From positions 1 to 22,079 of the forward strand of contig CALDPX010000051.1 in assembly GCA_937911745.1 (NCBI GenBank): a DNA stretch of 22,079 nucleotides. The letters run 5' to 3'. This DNA is from an uncultured Alistipes sp. (GTDB lineage Bacteria; Bacteroidota; Bacteroidia; Bacteroidales; Rikenellaceae). This document shows positions 7,494-12,625 of the stretch, piece by piece. The notes below the pieces were generated by a model, which had not been told where the DNA came from, did no database searches, and was given only the letters and a program-made list of their open reading frames with translations. Position 1 is the stretch's first letter, and every line of letters begins with the position of its first letter. A program made the position numbers and the translations under genes.

Positions 7494-8293
7494 TAACAAC
7501 AATTAAACAAACAGCAGAATTTATCCAGAAAAAGGTCAACTTCGCCCCCGAGGTGGGTATTATACTCGGTACGGGTTTGGGAGGCTTGGTAAACCACATC
7601 GAGATTGCACACTCTCTCCCCTATAACGAGATTCCCAACTTCCCCGTTTCGACTGTCGAGGGACATGCCGGAAGGCTTATCTTTGGCACGTTGGGTGGCA
7701 AGAGGGTTGTTGCTATGCAGGGTAGGTTCCACTACTACGAGGGCTACGCTCCCGAGCAGGTGGTATTCCCCGTGAGGGTTATGAAGATGCTCGGCATCGA
7801 GAACCTCTTTGTGTCGAATGCCAGCGGAGGTATCAACTCCTCGTTTAGGGTGGGTGACCTGATGGTTATCACTGACCACATAAACCTCATTCCCAATGTG
7901 CTCATAGGCAAGAACTACAACGAACTCGGCGCACGCTTCCCCGATATGAGTGAGCCTTACAGCCGAGCACTCGGAGCGTTGGCTACGGAGGTGGCTGCCG
8001 AGAAGGGTATTAAGTTGCAGTATGGTTGCTATGTCGGCACCACAGGTCCTACCTTCGAAACCCCCAAGGAGTATGGATATTTCAAGGCTATCGGTGGCGA
8101 TGCTGCGGGTATGTCCACAACGCCCGAGGTTATTGCCGCACGCCATATGGGGCTGCCCGTATTCGGCATCTCGATTATTACCAATGCTGCTTTCAGCGGT
8201 CAGAAGTCAACCCACGAAGAGGTACAGCAGGAGGGCGCAAAGGCAGAGAAGAGAATGAGCGCCCTGATTATGGGTATGCTCGAAAGGATGTAG
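7490..8293 (+). CDS. punA: Purine nucleoside phosphorylase, trimeric type (copy 1, Asn variant)
   Basis: Cytosolic purine salvage enzyme: splits purine (deoxy)nucleosides with phosphate into base and (deoxy)ribose 1-phosphate. The 267-residue product has the trimeric PNP signatures GIILGTGLGGLV, VSTVEGHAGRL with the phosphate-binding Ser/His, QGRFHYYEGY, SNASGGIN, GPTFETPKEY with the base-binding Glu, and GMSTTPEVIAARH. The motif equivalent to human PNP ITN(243) reads ITN with N232, which predicts inosine/guanosine preference. It overlaps lpxK by 4 bp. A second, clearly homologous copy follows 235 bp downstream; the two share most motifs word for word but differ around the base-specificity loop and C-terminus. 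Confidence 0.94.
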   Translation: MITTIKQTAEFIQKKVNFAPEVGIILGTGLGGLVNHIEIAHSLPYNEIPNFPVSTVEGHAGRLIFGTLGGKRVVAMQGRFHYYEGYAPEQVVFPVRVMKMLGIENLFVSNASGGINSSFRVGDLMVITDHINLIPNVLIGKNYNELGARFPDMSEPYSRALGALATEVAAEKGIKLQYGCYVGTTGPTFETPKEYGYFKAIGGDAAGMSTTPEVIAARHMGLPVFGISIITNAAFSGQKSTHEEVQQEGAKAEKRMSALIMGMLERM

Positions 8294-8341
8294 TTGGCTG
8301 TCTGTACCAAAGGCAAACGGTAGGTAGTACCACGATTGGTT

Positions 8342-8510
8342 GCTGCACTAAAATTTTGGTAGCACCTTTTGCGTCAGAGCGTCGCTTTTGTGCTGGGAAT
8401 ACTAATAAAGGACATAGCACAGGCGAAGCGATACATAGTATCGCATAAAAATTTTTGGGCGACTTTTTATAAAAAGTCGCGAAGAGGAAAGGTGCGAAAT
8501 AAAGGTATAA
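8342..8510. repeat. Nested palindromic elements between the two pnp genes
   Basis: GCTGCACTAAAA-TTTTGGTA-GCACCTTTT (8342-8370) matches the left half of the ispD-upstream element. The matching right half AAAGGTGCGAAA appears at 8488-8499. Between them lie a hairpin GCGATAC-ATA-GTATCGC (8428-8444) and a complete second element with A-rich lead, TTTTTGGGC and a 22-bp palindrome with arms GCGACTTTTT (8459-8468) and AAAAAGTCGC (8471-8480). The layout suggests that one element inserted into another. The region 8294-8528 shows no gene or terminator with a clear T run. Confidence 0.6.
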
Positions 8511-8528
8511 GAATAAAAATAAAAAAGT

Positions 8529-9332
8529 ATGATTAACGCAATAAAAGAGGCGGCTCGCTACATCAACGAGCGCACCGCAGGTTTCAGCCCCGAGGTGGGC
8601 ATTATTCTTGGTACGGGCTTGGGTGGCTTGGTGGAGAAAATAGAGATTGAGCACTCCATACCCTACGCCGAAATTCCCGGTTTCCCCGTATCGACCGTAG
8701 AGGGTCACAGCGGCAGGCTCATTATGGGCGTGCTGGGAGGCAAGAAGGTTGTGGCTATGCAGGGTAGGTTCCACTACTACGAGGGTTATACCGCCCAGCA
8801 GGTGGTATTCCCTGTGAGGGTTATGAAGTTCCTCGGCATAAAGACGCTTTTTGTGTCTAATGCTGCGGGCTCGATGAACTCCACATTCCGCGTGGGCGAT
8901 GTGATGGTCATCAACGACCACATAAACCTCATACCCAACCCACTCATTGGTCGCAACATCGACGAGCTCGGTCCTCGCTTCCCCGCAATGAACGATGCCT
9001 ACAACCCCGAACTCATTGAGAGGGCAACAAAAATTGCCGAGCGCGAGGGTATCAAGTTGCAGTATGGTTGCTACGTTGCCCTGACGGGTCCCACCTTCGA
9101 GACACCCAAGGAGTATATGTGGGTGAAACTCATCGGTGGCGATGCTGTGGGTATGTCTACCGCCCCCGAGGTTATTGCTGCACGCCATATGGATATTCCT
9201 GTCTTTGGCGTGTCCATCATCACCGACACAATGGAGAATACCTCCATATCGCACGAAGAGGTGCAGGAAAACGGCAAACTCGCCGAGAAAAATATGACCA
9301 AACTCTTTACCGAATTACTCAAAACACTCTAA
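8529..9332 (+). CDS. Purine nucleoside phosphorylase, trimeric type (copy 2, Asp variant)
   Basis: Paralogue of the preceding gene, 267 residues, with the same core: GIILGTGLGGLVEKIE, VSTVEGHSGRL, QGRFHYYEGYTAQQVVFPVRVMK split by few changes, SNAAGSMN, GPTFETPKEY and GMSTAPEVIAARH. The motif equal to human PNP Asn243 reads ITD (D233) instead of ITN. In human PNP the N243D change is known to favour 6-aminopurines, so a wider or adenosine-leaning specificity is inferred here, though Asp may be common in this phylum. The loop after it (TMENTSI) is shorter and the C-terminal helix differs from copy 1. It is separated from copy 1 by repeat-rich DNA and is followed by ssb after 8 bp, so it may be transcribed with ssb. 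A-rich leader, no clear Shine-Dalgarno. Confidence 0.93.
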   Translation: MINAIKEAARYINERTAGFSPEVGIILGTGLGGLVEKIEIEHSIPYAEIPGFPVSTVEGHSGRLIMGVLGGKKVVAMQGRFHYYEGYTAQQVVFPVRVMKFLGIKTLFVSNAAGSMNSTFRVGDVMVINDHINLIPNPLIGRNIDELGPRFPAMNDAYNPELIERATKIAEREGIKLQYGCYVALTGPTFETPKEYMWVKLIGGDAVGMSTAPEVIAARHMDIPVFGVSIITDTMENTSISHEEVQENGKLAEKNMTKLFTELLKTL

Positions 9333-9340
9333 TACACGCC

Positions 9341-9847
9341 ATGATTAACAAAGTTATACTTGTAGGTAATGTGGGTGCCGATCCCGAAGTGCGCACCCTC
9401 GAAAGTGGTGTTAAGACCGCCCGCGTAAGGCTTGCAACAAGCGAGAGGTACTACAACCGCGAAACACAACAGACCACCGAGCATACCGAGTGGCACACCA
9501 TAACCCTCTGGCGCAACCTCGCCGACGTGGTGGACCGCTATGTGCGCAAAGGCTCACAAATCTATATCGAAGGTCGACTCCGCACACGCGAATGGACCGA
9601 CCAGGCAGGCAACAAACGCTACACCACCGAGGTTCAGGCAGACGAGATGAAACTACTCGGCAAACGCGAGGCTGGCGCAGCACCCCAAGCAGGAGCACCC
9701 GCCCCCAGCTATGGCGCAGCACAAACCTACACCCCCTCGCCACAACCCGCAATGGCTCAACCACACCTCGCCGAACCACAAGCGGTACCCTTCCAATCAC
9801 CTATCCAACCCGCAATGGAAGACACGCTCGACGACCTGCCATTCTAA
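9341..9847 (+). CDS. ssb: Single-stranded DNA-binding protein
   Basis: Binds single-stranded DNA during replication, repair and recombination and recruits partners through its C-terminal tip. The 168-residue protein begins with the classic MINKVILVGNVGADPEVR strand pair, then the OB-fold to about residue 110 (WHTITLW, GSQIYIEGRL, TTEVQADEM). A Gln/Pro/Ala-rich flexible linker follows, ending in the canonical acidic tip DDLPF. The ATG at 9341 is 8 bp after the phosphorylase stop; upstream codons in the same frame belong to the overlapping pnp gene. A strong terminator follows 3 bp after the stop. Confidence 0.97.
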   Translation: MINKVILVGNVGADPEVRTLESGVKTARVRLATSERYYNRETQQTTEHTEWHTITLWRNLADVVDRYVRKGSQIYIEGRLRTREWTDQAGNKRYTTEVQADEMKLLGKREAGAAPQAGAPAPSYGAAQTYTPSPQPAMAQPHLAEPQAVPFQSPIQPAMEDTLDDLPF

Positions 9848-9850
9848 GTA

Positions 9851-9894
9851 AATAACAATCCCCTCCGAGTCAATCGGAGGGGATTGTTATTTTT
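9851..9894. terminator. Bidirectional terminator between ssb and ppa
   Basis: 18-bp perfect inverted repeat (9851-9868 and 9874-9891, loop GTCAA) with T run on the plus side and AAT-rich start on the minus side. It lies between convergent genes, so it can stop transcription from both. Confidence 0.9.
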
Positions 9895-9911
9895 GTTTAT
9901 TCGGAAGAATA

Positions 9912-10535
9912 CTACTCCTTTGCACTATCTATAAGGCGCTTATAGTCGTCCATCGAACGTTGGATAACATCGCGAGCCACATCGGGACCATAGATGCTTA
10001 CAAATTTCATCCTTTGAGTGTTCTCACCAGGGATGTCTTTGTAGGTGGTGAAATAGTGTATAAGTCGCCTTACGATGCGGGTGGGCAACTGTTCGATATC
10101 GGTCATATCTCCGTAGATGGCGTCATTTTTCAGCACAGCAATAATTTTGTCGTCCGCTTGATTATGATCGAGTAACCTCAAACCACCAATGGGACGTGCC
10201 GAAACCAAAATGTCGCCATGCGTCACATCCTTCTCTGTCAACACACAAATATCCAGCGGGTCACCATCGCCCTCTACATCAAACCTCGCCAGAGCCTTAT
10301 TGGTGAGTTCTGCCATGTTGGTTGAGCAGTGTGTGCGAGGAATAAATCCATAGAGAGAGGGTACTATGTTGGAGAACTTTTGTGGGCGGTCGAGTGCAAG
10401 ATAACCACTCGCCTTATCCACTTCGTATTTCACAGTGTCGGTGGGTACAATCTCGATGAATGCGCGAATTTCCTCGGGAGTTCCGGGGTCAATACCGTGC
10501 CACGGGTGGGCTTTGTGTAGTGTGCTGTAATCCAT
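9912..10535 (-). CDS. ppa: Inorganic pyrophosphatase, family I
   Basis: Hydrolyses pyrophosphate released by nucleic acid and other syntheses, in the cytosol with Mg2+. The 207-residue product carries the family I signature DGDPLDICVL (D90, D92, D95), the KYEVDKASGYLALDR segment with Lys36, YGFIPRT, and the C-terminal catalytic-pocket Lys/Tyr region YFTTYKDIPG. Slightly longer than the E. coli enzyme (about 175 residues), with extra N-terminal residues (HPWHGIDPG) as seen in Bacteroidota members. Single-gene transcript: a -7 box lies 64 bp upstream and a shared terminator lies just after the stop. Convergent with ssb. Confidence 0.95.
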   Translation of the reverse strand: MDYSTLHKAHPWHGIDPGTPEEIRAFIEIVPTDTVKYEVDKASGYLALDRPQKFSNIVPSLYGFIPRTHCSTNMAELTNKALARFDVEGDGDPLDICVLTEKDVTHGDILVSARPIGGLRLLDHNQADDKIIAVLKNDAIYGDMTDIEQLPTRIVRRLIHYFTTYKDIPGENTQRMKFVSIYGPDVARDVIQRSMDDYKRLIDSAKE

Positions 10536-10598
10536 ATTTGCGTTGTTTTATAGGTAGCGTTTTGTGATATTTTCAGGCGCGAAGCCATTCATCAATCA

Positions 10599-10606
10599 CA
10601 AAGATA
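10599..10606 (-). promoter_or_regulatory. -7 promoter box of ppa
   Basis: On the minus strand TATCTTTG matches TAnnTTTG, 64-71 bp before the ATG at 10535. No clear -33 TTG at normal spacing. Confidence 0.6.
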
Positions 10607-10699
10607 CAATTTTGAATTGAAAGAGGAAAGTTGTGGGATAAAATTTTGCGGAAAATACCCCGCAGAAGCCTTGTGTTATGGTATGGGGCGGTAGAGATA

Positions 10700-10752
10700 C
10701 TTGTTTTTCTTGTCGCTTGTGTGCTTCCCGCGCTTCCTGCCGCTTTTGCTCC
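10700..10752. repeat. Degenerate 9-bp repeat tract
   Basis: Starts with CTTGTTTTTCTTG (10700-10712), identical to 4871-4883, and continues as loosely repeating 9-mers (CTTGTCGCT, TGTGTGCTT, CCCGCGCTT, CCTGCCGCT). An upstream small hairpin has arms TGCGG (10647-10651) and CCGCA (10660-10664). Otherwise nothing gene-like is visible between 10607 and 10770. Confidence 0.45.
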
Positions 10753-10773
10753 AATTCTTTCACACAAAAGAAA

Positions 10774-10801
10774 ACCCCACCGACCGAGTGGCTGGTGGGG
10801 T
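10774..10801 (-). terminator. Terminator of the small-protein cassette
   Basis: On the minus strand ACCCCACC and GGTGGGGT (plus 10794-10801 and 10774-10781) form an 8-bp stem followed by TTTTCTTTTG. A second hairpin, TAAGCAC-GTT-GTGCTTA (10801-10817), sits directly at the stop codon of the last gene. Confidence 0.75.
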
Positions 10802-10817
10802 AAGCACGTTGTGCTTA

Positions 10818-11030
10818 TTACCTTTTACAAATCTCTCGTAGCCTAAGTTTGGAAGAGTCGTAATTTCTTCCACCCATCTTTCTACGCAATTCATTTAGGA
10901 ATTCAAATTCGGCGGGTTGGTTTTCTCTGCCATAAATAGTCACACTCCATCGTTCGCCCATATACTCAAACGTGGCGGTCCAATTGTAAGTTTTGACTGA
11001 ACTGTTGGATAAAAAATCTAAAAGCCCCAT
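10818..11030 (-). CDS. Small hypothetical protein, third gene of cassette
   Basis: 70 residues, starting MGLLDFLSNSS and ending in a basic helix (LRRKMGGRNYDSSKLRLREICKR). The middle, TATFEYMGERWSVTIYGRE, reads as a beta hairpin. No family recognised. It is the last of three same-strand small genes (11636 to 10818), 48 bp after the previous stop, and is followed at once by two hairpins including a terminator. AT-rich compared with ppa and ssb. Support for being real comes from cassette position, an ATG start and the terminator. Confidence 0.55.
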   Translation of the reverse strand: MGLLDFLSNSSVKTYNWTATFEYMGERWSVTIYGRENQPAEFEFLNELRRKMGGRNYDSSKLRLREICKR

Positions 11031-11078
11031 TGCTTAATTGATTATTATTCTTAGCCTACTCTTTAAAGGATTTTCGGC

Positions 11079-11423
11079 TTACTCCTCTTCTTTTGCCCAT
11101 ATATTGTTGGGATCTGAACATATTATATCCACTATCTCAATATTCCCTGGGAATAGTTGTCTTAAATCTTTACTGATGCGTTGTTCGGCAATAGTTGCAG
11201 CTTCTAACAATGTGGGTTCTCTCCAGACTGTAACAAGTACAACCTCTTCATAATCATACCCAAGTTTACACTGTATCGTACACAACAACCCATCTTCACT
11301 ATCTGTTTCGGGCTCAATTAAATGACGCTTGGAATTAGGTCTTTGGGGGTTATCCCCATCTTCCCTTAGATAATTCTTACTTTTAGTAAAAATCAGATTA
11401 AACAATTTTTTTATCATCGTCAA
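11079..11423 (-). CDS. Hypothetical protein, second gene of cassette
   Basis: 114 residues; an alternative start two codons later (MIKKLFNLIF) is equally likely. A hydrophobic/basic N-terminus (KKLFNLIFTKSKNYL) is followed by an acidic, polar stretch and a compact alpha/beta part: GLLCTIQCKLGYDYEEVVLVTVWREPT, a helix LLEAATIAEQRISKDLRQLF and a strand IEIVDIICS. No family recognised and no catalytic motif seen. It lies 12 bp after the DUF2158-like gene, so the two are almost certainly co-transcribed. AT-rich. Confidence 0.6.
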   Translation of the reverse strand: MTMIKKLFNLIFTKSKNYLREDGDNPQRPNSKRHLIEPETDSEDGLLCTIQCKLGYDYEEVVLVTVWREPTLLEAATIAEQRISKDLRQLFPGNIEIVDIICSDPNNIWAKEEE

Positions 11424-11435
11424 ATTGATTTAATA

Positions 11436-11636
11436 TTAATACTCTTTGATTAGTTCTCTTGAATCACAATCTACTAATTGTGGCACTTGTTCTGAATTAA
11501 ACCAACGACACGAAACAACTTCAACTAATTCTTTCGTGTTAGGATTTGTTGCAGAAACCACTTCGCTAACAACCATCTGTGGTCCACCTGATTTTAACCG
11601 AACCACATCTCCAACAACAAATGTTCTCATAGGCAT
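11436..11636 (-). CDS. DUF2158/YodC-like small protein, first gene of cassette
   Basis: 66 residues with the DUF2158 pattern: FVVGDVVRLKSGGPQMVVSE split as a GDVVRLKSGGPxM strand-turn, later VSCRWFNSEQV, as in the E. coli YodC family (GD.V.LKSGGP.MTV then C.WF). Function of the family is unknown; the fold is a small beta barrel. The ATG at 11636 or 11630 could be used. The gene starts 43 bp after the terminator-like 3' end of structured RNA A, in the same direction, and I find no TAnnTTTG box in between, so its transcription may come from read-through of that RNA. Confidence 0.75.
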   Translation of the reverse strand: MPMRTFVVGDVVRLKSGGPQMVVSEVVSATNPNTKELVEVVSCRWFNSEQVPQLVDCDSRELIKEY

Positions 11637-11678
11637 ATAGAATTTTATTGCCCACCAACTCCGAATGCGCTGTTATTA

Positions 11679-11917
11679 TAAAAAAGAAAGTGTGGAGTTG
11701 TTCGTTTATTCGTACTGGAGGCTCTGGTAAGCCGTGAACATAAATAAACAATACCCCACACTTGGGCAGTATATCGCTGATGGATATAGCTACGCAAGTG
11801 ATGAGTGTTTGTATTGCCTATCCCCGTTCACTTAAAATTTACCAGATTTCCAGTACGGGATAAAAGCGAAACACTTTCATTAAACTATTATGTAGTGAGC
11901 ACTCTGAGGAATACTCG
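11679..11917 (-). ncRNA. Structured RNA A, about 240 nt, paralogue of RNA B
   Basis: Reading the minus strand from about 11917, in order: a small 5' hairpin region; a long helix AGTGTTT/AAACACT (plus 11869-11875 and 11804-11810) enclosing ATCCC/GGGAT (11857-11861 and 11820-11824); the block ACTCATCACTTGCGTAG (11806-11790); a hairpin TATATC/GATATA (11783-11788 and 11770-11775); CTGCCC (11769-11764); and a 3' terminator with AAGTGTGG/CCACACTT (11756-11763 and 11688-11695), inner stem GTTTATT/AATAAAC, ending in TTTCTTTTTT. Every element has a counterpart in RNA B, several with changed but still paired bases. Open frames across it are not conserved between copies. The 3' end is well placed; the 5' end is inferred from the promoter. 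The RNA family is not recognised. Confidence 0.75.
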
Positions 11918-11920
11918 CTA

Positions 11921-11951
11921 CAAAGTTATAAAATGTTTTCCGAAAGCGCAA
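11921..11951 (-). promoter_or_regulatory. Promoter of structured RNA A
   Basis: Minus strand TTG (11951-11949), 20-bp spacer, then TAACTTTG (11928-11921), matching the Bacteroidota -33/-7 consensus. GAGTGTTG at the -33 region is shared with the RNA B promoter. Confidence 0.75.
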
Positions 11952-12082
11952 CACTCATTTGGGGTATTGTGTCGAAAGTAACGTGTGCAAATCTCCCCTA
12001 AACTTTCCGCAAAATCAAGATTGAATATAAACTATGTTATTTATAGTTTGGGGCAAAATGTAAATCTAATTTTTGTGGCGAC

Positions 12083-12230
12083 CTTGTTTTTGGTCTTCTT
12101 GTTTGTGGTAGACCAGATTACCTCGCTACGAGCCACACACGGTGGCTCTTCGCTCGGTGATCGTAGGTTGTGGGGTGGCTGTCAATTTGAGTACAAAAGG
12201 CGGCTTACAGCCGCCTACTTTTTGTTTTTA
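12083..12230 (+). ncRNA. Possible structured transcript ending in a strong terminator
   Basis: Between RNA A and tRNA-Pro no coding gene is convincing, but the plus strand shows GGTCT/AGACC (about 12092-12114), CTACGA/TCGTAG (12126-12131 and 12161-12166) enclosing GCCAC/GTGGC, and a terminator at 12198-12230. The terminator has no other plus-strand gene to serve, since the genes to its left all run on the minus strand. The promoter is only a near match (TAATTTTTG at 12067-12075). Only a candidate; also possible is a remnant of a lost tRNA or other RNA gene. Confidence 0.35.
12198..12230 (+). terminator. Plus-strand terminator
   Basis: 8-bp perfect stem AGGCGGCT-TAC-AGCCGCCT (12198-12216) followed by ACTTTTTGTTTTT. 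Confidence 0.8.
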
Positions 12231-12269
12231 TACCACCCCTTTGTGTGCAAGCACCCACGAGGTGGGTAT

Positions 12270-12303
12270 AAAAACAAAAGCCCGCAATTTCTTGCAGGCT
12301 TTT
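12270..12303 (-). terminator. Terminator of tRNA-Pro
   Basis: Minus strand stem GCCTGCAA/TTGCGGGC (12299-12292 and 12287-12280, one mismatch) with a four-base loop, followed by TTTTGTTTTT. It starts 14 bp after the tRNA CCA end. Confidence 0.8.
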
Positions 12304-12313
12304 GTGCTCAAAT

Positions 12314-12391
12314 TGGTCGGGGTGACTAGATTCGAACTAGCGACACCACGCCCCCCAGACGTGTACTCTAACCGGGCTGAGCTACACCCCG
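12314..12391 (-). tRNA. tRNA-Pro (anticodon GGG), CCA encoded
   Basis: Minus strand folds as a tRNA: acceptor CGGGGTG (12391-12385) with CACCCCG (12324-12318), A73 and encoded CCA (12316-12314), D arm GCTC/GAGT, anticodon stem CACGT/GCGTG with loop CTGGGGG giving anticodon GGG, and T arm GCTAG-TTCGAAT-CTAGT. A GGG anticodon reads CCC/CCU proline codons. A perfect 10-bp hairpin lies in the 5' leader and a terminator follows, so the gene is a single transcription unit. Confidence 0.95.
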
Positions 12392-12398
12392 AACTATT

Positions 12399-12448
12399 CC
12401 GAAAGCAGCACAGGGGATTTAATCGTCTGCTTTCGGACTGCAAAGATA
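12399..12448 (-). promoter_or_regulatory. tRNA-Pro promoter and leader hairpin
   Basis: Minus strand TATCTTTG (12448-12441) is a perfect -7 box. The transcribed leader then contains a 10-bp perfect inverted repeat CCGAAAGCAG/CTGCTTTCGG (12399-12408 and 12427-12436), ending 7 bp before the mature tRNA 5' end. Confidence 0.65.
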
Positions 12449-12594
12449 GCAATAATTTCTTAAAACAAAATTTTCAGGCGATTTTTTTTGATTTTTCCCT
12501 CTTTTCTGCCCCGCAATAGACTACACACATTTACTAAATCGTTAATTTTCGGGCTACAAGGTGACAAACATACCCCTCACGCGAGAGTTTTTTG

Positions 12595-12602
12595 TACCTT
12601 TG
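12595..12602 (+). promoter_or_regulatory. -7 promoter box of rnr
   Basis: TACCTTTG matches TAnnTTTG, 23 bp before the rnr ATG at 12626, giving a short leader. Confidence 0.65.
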
Positions 12603-12625
12603 TGGCGTATTATAATAGGTAAGAT

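Larger units (their letters stand above)
12183..12315. repeat. Large imperfect inverted repeat carrying two terminators
   Basis: Outer arms CAATTTGAG (12183-12191) and CTCAAATTG (12307-12315), extended by ACAAAAG/CTTTTGT; inner arms of 15 bp TTTTGTTTTTATACC (12220-12234) and its exact complement at 12265-12279. Each arm holds its own different hairpin between outer and inner segments. Read outward from tRNA-Pro, the right arm is the tRNA trailer and terminator; the left arm is a diverged inverted copy of that trailer. Confidence 0.7.

Noticed and set aside
7262..9254. Minus-strand open frames opposite the pnp genes (7262-8146 and 8268-9254)
   Set aside because: Mirror of conserved PNP codons; the His/Val/Leu-rich products resemble no family.
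10631..10846. Plus-strand open frame of 71 codons
   Set aside because: Built on a degenerate 9-bp repeat tract and runs through the cassette terminator.
11985..12519. Open frames between RNA A and rnr (11985-12329, 12142-12519)
   Set aside because: They run through terminators and, for the second, the tRNA-Pro gene.
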